Source: JBEKJU01 sp050011095
Lineage (GTDB): Bacteria > Desulfobacterota > Syntrophorhabdia > Syntrophorhabdales > WCHB1-27
Direction: 5' to 3'
DNA length: 12,801 nt
Assembly (NCBI GenBank): GCA_050011095.1
Contig: JBEKJU010000082.1
Span: forward strand, 1 to 12,801
The translations under genes were made by a program, and so were the position numbers. How positions within the stretch are numbered: the stretch's first letter is position 1; each line of letters begins with the position of its first letter. Below the pieces are notes generated by a model, which was not told where the DNA came from, did no database searches, and saw nothing but the letters and a program-made list of their open reading frames with translations. Shown piece after piece: positions 6,743 to 12,801 of this stretch.

Positions 6743-8422
6743 ATGCCAACAAAGAAGCGCCTGGTCATAATCTCCCTGCTCCTCGTCATCGCCGCCCTCA
6801 TGGCCTTCTGGCAGGTCACGCACTGCGCGTTCATTAATTTGGATGATGACGAGTACGTCACCGACAACAGACACATTCAGGACGGCCTTACCGTGGAGGG
6901 GGTCATATGGGCATTCACCACCGGCCACGCCGGAAACTGGCATCCCTTGACCTGGGTCTCCCACATGGCGGATGTGCAGCTCTTCGGGCTGCAACCGGGA
7001 TGGCATCATCTCATTAATCTCCTGTTCCACCTTGCCAGTACGCTCCTGCTCTTCCTCGTCCTTCACCGGATGACAAAGGCCCTCTGGCAGAGCGCCTTTG
7101 TAGCGGCCCTCTTTGCCTTGCACCCGCTCCACGTGGAATCGGTCGCCTGGGTGGCCGAGCGCAAGGATGTCCTCTCCACCTTCTTCTGGATGCTGACGAT
7201 GGGAACCTATGTCTCCTATGTTGCCCGGCCCGGACTCAAGCGTTACCTCACCTTGCTCCTCTGCTTTGCCTTAGGCTTGATGGCGAAGCCTATGCTCGTC
7301 ACCCTCCCCTTCGTCCTGCTCCTTCTGGATTATTGGCCTCTTCAACGCTTAGAGTCGAAGAAACCACCCCGGGAAGTCCGGAAACCCTTATCGAAGAATA
7401 AGAAGAAGGGAAAAAACATACCACCTTCGGTAAAGGCCCAGATACAACCGGCGGTCTCCCGGTGGGCGTTGATCCGCCCTCTCCTTGCAGAGAAGGCCCC
7501 CCTCTTTCTCCTGGCCGTGCTCTCAAGCATCGTCACCTACCTCGTCCAGCATCACGGGGGCGCGGTGCAGACTCTTGGAGAACTGCCGCCCGGCGCCCGT
7601 CTGGCCAATGCCTTTGTCTCTTATATCGCCTACATGGTCAAGATGCTTTGGCCCGCGAACCTGGCCGTCTTCTATCCTCATCCGGGGTGGTGGCCGCTCC
7701 GGCAGGTCCTGGGCTCTGTCGTACTCTTCATTGCCATCACGGTGCTCGCGATCAGGGGCGCAAGGAAACGCCCTTATGCGGCAGTAGGATGGCTCTGGTA
7801 TGTGGGGACGCTGGTGCCGGTCATTGGGGTAGTGCAGGTGGGCGGCCAGGCCCTGGCCGACCGCTATACCTATATCCCCCTGGTCGGGCTCTTCATCATC
7901 GTCGCATGGGCCGTTCCGGAGCTTCTGAAGAAATGGCCCTATCGAAAGGAGGCCCTTATCACCCTGTCGGCATTGTGCCTCGTAAGCCTGTTCCTTGTCA
8001 CATGGAGACAGGTCGGGTACTGGAGAAACAGCATCGCCTTGTATGATCATACCCTGGAAATAACGGACCGTACCAGCCTTATCCATAACAACCGCGGAAT
8101 GGCCTACCTCGGCCTCGGCAATTACACTCAGGCGATTGCGGATTTTAACAGGGCTGTCGAGATCAAGCCTATGTATGGGGAGGCCTATAACAACCGGGGG
8201 ATAGCTTGCGGAAACCTCGGCAATTACACTCAGGCGATTGCGGATTTTAGCAGGGCTGTCGAGATCAATCCGAGGTATGGGGAGGCCTATTACAACCGGG
8301 GGGCGGCCTATGGCAGGCTCGGCAACCGTGAGCGCGCGATCGATGATACAAAAACAGCAGCACGGCTAGGCCATGAAGGGGCAATGAACTCCTTGAGAAG
8401 CCAAGGGATAGGCTGGTGGTAG
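6743..8422 (+). CDS. Membrane GT-C glycosyltransferase with C-terminal TPR repeats (TMTC-like)
   Basis: A 559-residue polytopic protein. A first membrane helix (about 6-22) is followed by INLDDDEYVTDN (31-42), an acidic outer-loop motif placed as in the GT-C fold of O-mannosyltransferases. Next are conserved blocks NWHPLTWVSHM (65-75), ALHPLHVESVAWVAERKDVL (125-144) and GLMAKPMLVTLPF (178-190), typical of the TMTC/PMT-related family that pairs a lipid-linked sugar transferase with TPRs. About ten hydrophobic helices are visible. A Lys-rich loop (about 205-230) is presumably cytosolic. Three TPR units follow at about 445-478, 479-512 and 513-546. The likely role is transfer of a sugar from a polyprenyl phosphate to an exported acceptor; acceptor and sugar are unknown. 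ATG 6743 has GGAG eight bases upstream and gives a KK n-region before the first helix. The frame is open back to GTG 6521, but that extension is Arg/Lys-rich and unlike the family. Confidence 0.85.
   Translation: MPTKKRLVIISLLLVIAALMAFWQVTHCAFINLDDDEYVTDNRHIQDGLTVEGVIWAFTTGHAGNWHPLTWVSHMADVQLFGLQPGWHHLINLLFHLASTLLLFLVLHRMTKALWQSAFVAALFALHPLHVESVAWVAERKDVLSTFFWMLTMGTYVSYVARPGLKRYLTLLLCFALGLMAKPMLVTLPFVLLLLDYWPLQRLESKKPPREVRKPLSKNKKKGKNIPPSVKAQIQPAVSRWALIRPLLAEKAPLFLLAVLSSIVTYLVQHHGGAVQTLGELPPGARLANAFVSYIAYMVKMLWPANLAVFYPHPGWWPLRQVLGSVVLFIAITVLAIRGARKRPYAAVGWLWYVGTLVPVIGVVQVGGQALADRYTYIPLVGLFIIVAWAVPELLKKWPYRKEALITLSALCLVSLFLVTWRQVGYWRNSIALYDHTLEITDRTSLIHNNRGMAYLGLGNYTQAIADFNRAVEIKPMYGEAYNNRGIACGNLGNYTQAIADFSRAVEINPRYGEAYYNRGAAYGRLGNRERAIDDTKTAARLGHEGAMNSLRSQGIGWW
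8113..8301 (+). repeat. 102-bp direct DNA repeat encoding two near-identical TPR units
   Basis: The block starting CCTCGGCAATTACACTCAGG at 8113 recurs at 8215. Over roughly 87 bases only about five differ. The 102-bp period equals one 34-residue TPR. Such DNA identity, including silent positions, points to a recent unit duplication or gene conversion. Confidence 0.9.
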
Positions 8423-8696
8423 ATGAGGTGGTTTGCGTGGATGCGCTCAAAAGCGGATAAGATGGTTATTCTCATGCCATGAAACACTATCTTTGCCGAC
8501 CAATATGACAAAGGCGACGAACGACAAGGCGAACATTATCAATATCAATGTGAGGCACAAACACTGGAAGTCCTTTGCTTGTTTATCAGCTTATCGATTG
8601 CCGAGTGCACTTTTCCATAGAGACGAACAATCCGGTTTTAACGATTTCGGGAAGCTACCCAAGAACCGGATGAACTATTAATTATGCCTCACGGCT
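8423..8696. other. AT-richer convergent intergenic region
   Basis: No convincing gene lies between the convergent TPR and phosphatase genes. Short plus frames, for example ATG 8505 to a stop near 8681, lack ribosome sites and resemble no family I know. Base composition is clearly more AT-rich than the flanks, so it may be decayed or imported DNA. GTGAGGCA at 8550-8557 is matched by TGCCTCAC at 8685-8692, possibly by chance. Confidence 0.5.
8630..8671. terminator. Hairpin between convergent genes, weak terminator candidate
   Basis: ATCCGGTT (8630-8637) pairs perfectly with AACCGGAT (8664-8671). A second small stem, GGG/CCC, lies inside the 26-base loop. It is 26 bases beyond the stop of the minus-strand phosphatase gene. 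Neither side carries a long T tract, so a terminator role is only plausible. Confidence 0.3.
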
Positions 8697-9551
8697 TTAT
8701 CGCTGTCTTTGCGTTTCTTCGAGGAGTTTCAGGACGGCCCTGTTCCAACCGTCCGGCCCCGCGCCGCCGGCCTCGATGAAGCCCCTGCCACGGAGGCGGG
8801 GATCGTACGACCCGTCGGGTCTCTGTATGATTATCGGCCTGTCCGCGGCCTCCAGCATGGCAAGGTCGTTGGGGCCGTCGCCAAGGGCCGCGAAGACAAG
8901 GTCGCTCCCGCGCGCATGCGTGAAAAGGCTGGAGACGATCCTGACCGCCTTTCCCTTGTCGCTTCCGCCGGCAAGGTGCAGGAACTCACGCCCCTCGGTG
9001 ACCCTCAGGCCCTTCCGTCTCGCGGCCTCGATGACCGTCGTCCGGTCCCGTTCATCGGAATCCAAAAGGAAGGGCTCGTCGAATTCCCGCATCCTCGCCA
9101 TAGCCGCCTCATGAAGGGAAAGGCCTGTCAGCGCCGCGACCTTTTCCGCCGACATGTCCCCGAAGCCGGTGACGGGGTAGCCCATCGTCCGCCACTCGGC
9201 GAGGGCGGCCCGCAACCCGGCATAGGGCACGCCTAGACGGATGATTTCGTAGCCGGCCTCCTCGTCGATGACGGGTGGGGAACCCTCCGGGCCGACAGGC
9301 GACCAGCCGGCGAGCCTGAATCCGAAGTATCCCGCCGGCACGAATATGCCCCCGCCGTTCTCGGAGACAAAGGGGTCGGTGTTTTCCAGCCTATCCCTGT
9401 AGTGCTCTATCTCCCGTCTGGTCTTGCTCGAACATATGATGCAGGGGATTGACGCGCGCCTCACGAGCCGGAGCGCGCGCGCCGCCGCCTGAAATGAATA
9501 GGCGCCGTCAAGGAGGGTCCCATCGAGGTCGGTGAAGATGACAAGGGCCAC
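8697..9551 (-). CDS. HAD-IIB phosphatase, mannosyl-3-phosphoglycerate phosphatase family
   Basis: A 284-residue cytosolic phosphatase. Family members remove the phosphate from mannosyl- or glucosyl-3-phosphoglycerate, releasing the osmolyte. The HAD motifs are complete: FTDLDGTLLD with nucleophile D8 and acid/base D10; SSKTRREIE at 41-49; SENGGGIFVP at 63-72; SDKGKAV with K199; and LGDGPNDLAML with D225 and D229. REFDEPFLL at 155-163 and FLHLAGGSDKG at 190-200 are characteristic of this phosphatase group rather than of general Cof-type HADs. The start is GTG 9549-9551, the only in-frame start before the first strand. No ribosome site precedes it, and TGA lies two codons upstream. It is divergent from two glycosyltransferases that fit as its substrate suppliers. 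It may act on a glucosyl or mannosylglucosyl phosphoglycerate. Confidence 0.88.
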   Translation of the reverse strand: MALVIFTDLDGTLLDGAYSFQAAARALRLVRRASIPCIICSSKTRREIEHYRDRLENTDPFVSENGGGIFVPAGYFGFRLAGWSPVGPEGSPPVIDEEAGYEIIRLGVPYAGLRAALAEWRTMGYPVTGFGDMSAEKVAALTGLSLHEAAMARMREFDEPFLLDSDERDRTTVIEAARRKGLRVTEGREFLHLAGGSDKGKAVRIVSSLFTHARGSDLVFAALGDGPNDLAMLEAADRPIIIQRPDGSYDPRLRGRGFIEAGGAGPDGWNRAVLKLLEETQRQR

Positions 9552-9596
9552 ACATCACAACGTACAGCATTTTCAAGGGCAGGGCAAGGGCCGCCA

Positions 9597-9625
9597 TTGA
9601 CCCGCCCGCGGCCGGTTCTTATATT
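9597..9625 (+). promoter_or_regulatory. Sigma70-type promoter for the glycosyltransferase pair
   Basis: TTGACC (9597-9602) and TATATT (9620-9625) have a 17-base spacer, giving a start point near 9632 and a leader of about 96 bases. The site lies in the 176-bp gap shared with the divergent phosphatase gene, so both directions could be co-regulated here. No operator was recognised. Confidence 0.6.
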
Positions 9626-9715
9626 GATTATAGCCGAAGCGCCAATGAACGGCGCCGATTATCGGGGGTCATCGGGCGTGTCAGGGAGTACCCGTTGGCG
9701 GCCCTGGGGGCAAAC

Positions 9716-9722
9716 GGGAGGT
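9716..9722 (+). promoter_or_regulatory. Ribosome binding site that sets a GTG start
   Basis: GGGAGGT lies five bases before GTG 9728-9730. It favours this start over the in-frame TTG at 9695, which has no ribosome site. Confidence 0.65.
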
Positions 9723-9727
9723 ACGGG

Positions 9728-10936
9728 GTGGGCGATTTTTACCAGAGCGGTGTGGTTGCCACCTTTCACAAAATGGGGAAGCAGGGCCTCCAGGCAATTG
9801 AGGCGCAGCTTGAGACATACGCCAGGGATCGGCCCATGGCGCTCGTTCTTCCATCGCTTTACGCGGAGTTGAAAGGAGAGGCCTTAAGAAGGATCGTTAA
9901 TGAGCTGAAAGAGGTGCGGTACATAAGGGATATCGTCGTAACCCTCGGCCCTGCCTCACAGCGCGAGTTCACCCACGCGAAGGAGTACTTTTCGGTTCTC
10001 CCCCAGCGGACGAGGATCATCTGGAATGACGGGCCGGTGATGACCGAGGTGTACAGTAGTATAGAATCACGCAATCTCAACACAGGAGAGCCGGGCAAGG
10101 GAAGATCGGTCTGGATGGCCTTCGGCTATGTCATGTCCGGTCCCGACGTGCACGCCGTCGTGCTCCATGACAGCGATATCGTGGGCTACGAGAGGACTCT
10201 CCTCGCGCGCCTCTGCTATCCCGTGGCCAATCCGAACCTCGATTACGATTTTTGCAAGGGGTTTTATGCGAGGGTGACGGACAGGATGCACGGCAGGGTG
10301 ACCCGCCTCCTCATGACGCCCCTCATCCGAAGCCTCCAGAAGATGCTCGGCCATCTCCCCATGCTCGCCTTTCTGGACAGCTTCAGATATGTCCTTGCCG
10401 GCGAGTTCTCCATGGACGCGAGCCTTGCCCGCATAAACAGGATTCCATGGGACTGGGGCCTCGAGGTGGGCCTGCTCGCGGAGGTCTACCGGAATACGGC
10501 CCTCCGGCGGGTATGCCAGGTGGATATATCCGACAGCTACGAGCACAAACATCAGGAGCTGTCGGAGAAGGACCCCTCGAGAGGTCTCCACAAGATGGCC
10601 ATCGATATCTGCGAGTCGGTCTTGCGAGCCCTGAGATCGGAAGGGATCGTCTTCCCGGACCGGTTCTTCAAGACCCTTGCCGCCACGTACGCGAAGACCG
10701 CCCAGGACATGATGAAGCGGTACGAGGATGATGCGGCGGTGAACGCCCTTGAGTTCGACCGCCACGGGGAGGCGCAGGCGATAGACACGTTCACCTGGGC
10801 GATCAGGGAGGCGTCCGATATCGTCATGGCTGACCCGGTCGCGTCGCCGCTCATCGAGAGCTGGGACAGGGTCACGGCAGCGGTCCCCGGTATCCTCGAT
10901 CAGATCAGGGCCGCGGTAGACGAAGACAACAAGTGA
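9728..10936 (+). CDS. GT81-type glucosyl-3-phosphoglycerate synthase-like glycosyltransferase
   Basis: A 402-residue cytosolic enzyme. GT81 enzymes join a sugar from a nucleotide donor to 3-phosphoglycerate (or glycerate), the first step of glucosylglycerate osmolyte synthesis. The N-terminal DFYQSGVVATFHKM is typical of one bacterial branch. GKGRSVWMAFGYV (about 124-136) and HDSDIVGYE (147-155, the metal/nucleotide DxD) form the donor site. GRVTRLLMTPLI (about 189-200) corresponds to the GRVTEL acceptor loop of GpgS. GLEVGLLAEVY (about 244-254) and YEHKHQEL (about 271-278) match the later acceptor and metal-His elements. The GTG start rests on the GGGAGGT site. The last codons overlap the next glycosyltransferase (GTGA), so the two form one operon. 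Symbol gpgS is not assigned because donor and acceptor are not proven. Confidence 0.82.
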   Translation: MGDFYQSGVVATFHKMGKQGLQAIEAQLETYARDRPMALVLPSLYAELKGEALRRIVNELKEVRYIRDIVVTLGPASQREFTHAKEYFSVLPQRTRIIWNDGPVMTEVYSSIESRNLNTGEPGKGRSVWMAFGYVMSGPDVHAVVLHDSDIVGYERTLLARLCYPVANPNLDYDFCKGFYARVTDRMHGRVTRLLMTPLIRSLQKMLGHLPMLAFLDSFRYVLAGEFSMDASLARINRIPWDWGLEVGLLAEVYRNTALRRVCQVDISDSYEHKHQELSEKDPSRGLHKMAIDICESVLRALRSEGIVFPDRFFKTLAATYAKTAQDMMKRYEDDAAVNALEFDRHGEAQAIDTFTWAIREASDIVMADPVASPLIESWDRVTAAVPGILDQIRAAVDEDNK

Positions 10937-12276
10937 CGGAAGAGCTGGGGGGTAACGGAAGGAGTTCGCTTGCCGTGATCGGCGCGGCAGAAAGGCCGCC
11001 TTCGTCGGCCGCAGCCATGAAAACAGTGGTTCTGAGGGAAGAGGTTCAGAAAAGGATCCGGGAAATAGGGCATGCGGACATCCTCGTCGGCATACCAAGC
11101 TACAATAATGCGAAGACCATAGGGCACGTGGTAAGGGCCGTTCAGGCGGGCTTGACGAAGTATTTCCCCGAGGCCAGGTCGGTGATCGTCAACTCGGACG
11201 GCGGCTCCACGGATGGGACAATGGATGTGGTGAATACGACGGGCATCGGGGATTTCCGCACCATCCTCGTATCGAACCGGTTGGAGCCGGTCTACAAGAT
11301 CGCTACGCCCTATTACGGGATAGCAGGCAAGGGGAGCGCGTTCAGGACTATAATCGAGATCGCCGACGCCCTCGATGCGTCCGCCTGCGCGGTGGTCGAT
11401 TCGGACCTGAGGAGTATTACGCCCGAATGGATGGAACTTCTCGTCAAGCCCGCCCTCGGCGATTTCGATTTCGTTGCGCCCCTGTACAGCAGACACAAAT
11501 ACGACGGCACCATCACGAACAGCATAGTCTACCCCCTCACCAGGGCCCTCTATGGCAAACAGGTGCGCCAACCCATAGGGGGCGATTTCGGTTTTTCCGG
11601 AAGGCTTGCGAGGTTCTACCTCTCGAAGGATGTCTGGGATAGCGATGTGGCGCGCTACGGCATAGATATCTGGATGACGACGACGGCCATCGCGAACGGG
11701 TTCAGTATCTGCCAATCCTTCCTCGGGGCGAAGATACACGATCCGAAAGACCCCGGCACGGATTTAAGCTCCATGCTCTACCAGGTGGTAGGGGCAACGT
11801 TCGACCTCATGAATTCGTACGTCGACGTCTGGAAATCGGTTTCAGGATCGGAAAAGGTCTTTACCTTTGGTTTTCTCCACGATGTCGGCCTCGAGCCGGT
11901 GAGGGTGAACGTCCGGGGCATGATCGAGAGATTCACCCTCGGGGTAAGGGAGCTTGCCGATCTGTGGGGGACGTTCCTCGGCGGGGAGGTCGTCTCTTTT
12001 CTCCAGGGACTTACCGCGGCGGGGGAGGAAGACTTCTTTTTGCCTGACGACGTGTGGGCCGGGATCATTTATCGGTTCGCCCTTGCAGCCCACGAGGACA
12101 TCATTACCAAGGAGCACCTTGTGAAATCTCTCACCCCCCTCTACATGGGCAGAACGGCCTCTTTCTTCATCGAGACGAGAGAGAGCGGGGCCTCCGAGGT
12201 AGAGGAGAAGATCGAGGGCCTGTGCCGGACCTTTGAGGCGAAGAAGACGTCGCTCCTCGAGTCGTGGGACAAATGA
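10933..12276 (+). CDS. GT2/GT78-like glycosyltransferase, mannosylglycerate synthase-like
   Basis: Up to 447 residues, GT-A fold, cytosolic. ILVGIPSYNNAKTIG (50-64), VNSDGGSTDGT (86-96), GKGSAFRTIIEI (132-143) and VVDSDLRSITPEWM (154-167, the DxD) form the nucleotide-sugar site. RQPIGGDFGFSGRL (212-225), RYGIDIWMTTTA (241-252) and KIHDPKDPGTDL (267-278) follow the order of Rhodothermus-type mannosylglycerate synthase (QPLGGE, WGID, KAHR, as I recall it). The family normally moves mannose or glucose to glycerate or phosphoglycerate. Next to the GT81 enzyme it may add the second sugar, as in mannosylglucosyl-3-phosphoglycerate synthesis. The start is uncertain: GTG 10933 overlaps the previous stop (GTGA); GTG 10975 follows AAGGAG by ten bases; ATG 11017 begins just before the conserved part. 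The C-terminal 150 residues are helical and unassigned. Confidence 0.8.
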   Translation: MTEELGGNGRSSLAVIGAAERPPSSAAAMKTVVLREEVQKRIREIGHADILVGIPSYNNAKTIGHVVRAVQAGLTKYFPEARSVIVNSDGGSTDGTMDVVNTTGIGDFRTILVSNRLEPVYKIATPYYGIAGKGSAFRTIIEIADALDASACAVVDSDLRSITPEWMELLVKPALGDFDFVAPLYSRHKYDGTITNSIVYPLTRALYGKQVRQPIGGDFGFSGRLARFYLSKDVWDSDVARYGIDIWMTTTAIANGFSICQSFLGAKIHDPKDPGTDLSSMLYQVVGATFDLMNSYVDVWKSVSGSEKVFTFGFLHDVGLEPVRVNVRGMIERFTLGVRELADLWGTFLGGEVVSFLQGLTAAGEEDFFLPDDVWAGIIYRFALAAHEDIITKEHLVKSLTPLYMGRTASFFIETRESGASEVEEKIEGLCRTFEAKKTSLLESWDK

Positions 12277-12336
12277 CAAGTGGAAAGTGACAAGTGAGAA
12301 GTGAAAAGTGGCAAGTGACAAGTCGAAAGTGGAGAG
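12274..12336. repeat. Heptamer array, nine units of TGRMAAG type
   Basis: Nine consecutive 7-base units (TGACAAG, TGGAAAG, TGACAAG, TGAGAAG, TGAAAAG, TGGCAAG, TGACAAG, TCGAAAG, TGGAGAG) begin exactly at the TGA stop of the glycosyltransferase gene. Seven-base periodicity with variable bases 2-5 is typical of intergenic slippage arrays. It has no coding role in the plus direction. Confidence 0.9.
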
Positions 12337-12343
12337 TGGCGGT

Positions 12344-12362
12344 GCTCCTTGAGTCGTGGGAC
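12344..12362 (+). repeat. Duplicated 3' tail of the glycosyltransferase gene
   Basis: GCTCCTTGAGTCGTGGGAC repeats 12252-12270, the codons for the gene's last residues (LLESWD), with one mismatch in 19 and a 92-bp offset. The copies flank the heptamer array. The second copy is followed by its own in-frame stop (GTG TCA TGA). Confidence 0.85.
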
Positions 12363-12384
12363 GTGTCATGAGGAGGTGTCTTCC

Positions 12385-12801
12385 ATGAACGGCGTAGAAG
12401 GAGGGATGACGGACATGTTTGAGGCCTTTTATCAAAAACTCATGGAATTTCTTCCTAATTTCCTCGTCGCCCTCATCCTTCTCTTCGTCGGTGTCGCCCT
12501 GGCGAGGTTGCTCGGGTTCGTCTTTCTCAGGGTATTCAAGGCGATAAACGTGGACAAGTTCTGGGACCGCGCGGGCATCCGGGAGGTGCTCATACGGGGC
12601 GGCATAAAAAGGCCCCTCTCGACCGAGCTGTCGAGGATGATCTCGTGGCTCACGGTCCTGATCTTCGTCGTCATCGCCCTGAACGCCCTCCACATACCTG
12701 TCATAGACGCCGTGCTCGGCCGGTTCTTTCTCTATCTCCCCAATGTTTTTGTCGCCGTCCTCATACTCTTTGCCGGCTACCTCCTGAGCAATTTCTTTGC
12801 G
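12385..12801 (+). CDS. Mechanosensitive-channel-type membrane protein (conserved TM helix family), 5' part
   Basis: The first 139 residues are present; the gene runs out of the window. Membrane helices lie at about 24-45 (FLPNFLVALILLFVGVALA), 84-103 (ISWLTVLIFVVIALNAL) and 113-136 (FFLYLPNVFVAVLILFAGYL). Between them is an amphipathic part with NVDKFWDRAGIREVL. The repeated pattern of F-x-P-N-x-hydrophobic helix followed by a linker resembles the conserved TM-helix repeats of small-conductance mechanosensitive channel relatives. Such proteins release solutes when turgor rises. ATG 12385 has AGGAGGTG six bases upstream; later in-frame ATGs (12406, 12415) have poorer spacing. Same direction as the osmolyte-type glycosyltransferases, 108 bp downstream. 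The pore domain is not in view. Confidence 0.75.
   Translation, partial: MNGVEGGMTDMFEAFYQKLMEFLPNFLVALILLFVGVALARLLGFVFLRVFKAINVDKFWDRAGIREVLIRGGIKRPLSTELSRMISWLTVLIFVVIALNALHIPVIDAVLGRFFLYLPNVFVAVLILFAGYLLSNFFA

Noticed and set aside
6364..6876. Minus-strand open frame across the promoter and start of the GT-C gene
   Set aside because: No ribosome site or recognised domain; it opposes a well-supported gene and promoter.
8433..8681. Plus-strand 82-codon frame between convergent genes
   Set aside because: No ribosome site, no motif and a composition unlike the neighbouring genes.
9627..9632. TATAAT on the minus strand as -10 box for the phosphatase gene
   Set aside because: No -35 element at a suitable distance could be found, so it was not listed as a promoter.
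10067..11098. Long minus-strand open frame antisense to both glycosyltransferases
   Set aside because: It runs opposite two genes with clear motifs, its product is charged low-complexity sequence, and the openness follows from GC-rich codon use.
11842..12693. Minus-strand open frame over the heptamer array and channel gene
   Set aside because: It crosses a non-coding repeat and opposes two well-supported genes.

Overview
The window looks like chromosomal DNA of a Gram-negative-type, fairly GC-rich bacterium. Intergenic repeats, a secreted beta-helix protein with a particular C-terminal module, a B12-type radical SAM protein and a GT-C/TPR glycosyltransferase fit Desulfobacterota (Syntrophorhabdus-like), Nitrospirota or a neighbouring uncultured phylum. 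That placement is an inference from gene style, not a proven taxonomy. No rRNA, tRNA, CRISPR array or intact transposase was seen.

Layout. Positions 1-109 hold a small element with perfect 14-bp terminal inverted repeats. It abuts a plus-strand gene remnant (121-303). A 20-bp-stem hairpin (361-408) ends two minus-strand genes for secreted proteins: a beta-helix protein (425-2116) and a FnIII/BACON/InlB-repeat protein (2248-3120). A gene-free stretch follows (3121-3709), holding diverged repeats and an 88-bp tandem repeat that runs up to the stop codon of a UbiA-type prenyltransferase (3710-4630). The prenyltransferase forms a tight minus-strand pair with a B12-binding-type radical SAM protein (4642-6060). 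A divergent intergenic region carries a possible signal-peptidase-like fragment and a very good sigma70-type promoter (6464-6493). This promoter drives a membrane GT-C glycosyltransferase with TPR repeats (6743-8422).

The right-hand third looks like a compatible-solute locus. It has a HAD phosphatase of the mannosyl-3-phosphoglycerate phosphatase type (8697-9551, minus). Divergently placed are a GT81 glucosyl-3-phosphoglycerate synthase-like enzyme (9728-10936) and an overlapping second glycosyltransferase resembling mannosylglycerate synthase (10933-12276). After a heptamer repeat array comes the start of a mechanosensitive-channel-type membrane protein (12385 to the window end). Two sugar transferases plus one phosphatase suggest a di-glycosylated glycerate such as mannosylglucosylglycerate, with the channel as a possible osmotic partner. 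This is inference from family membership and gene order.

Most novel candidates: the UbiA/radical SAM pair, whose prenyltransferase keeps both Asp-rich motifs but lacks the usual basic stretch after the first; the two-glycosyltransferase plus phosphatase osmolyte cassette; and the repeat-rich leader of the secreted-protein genes.
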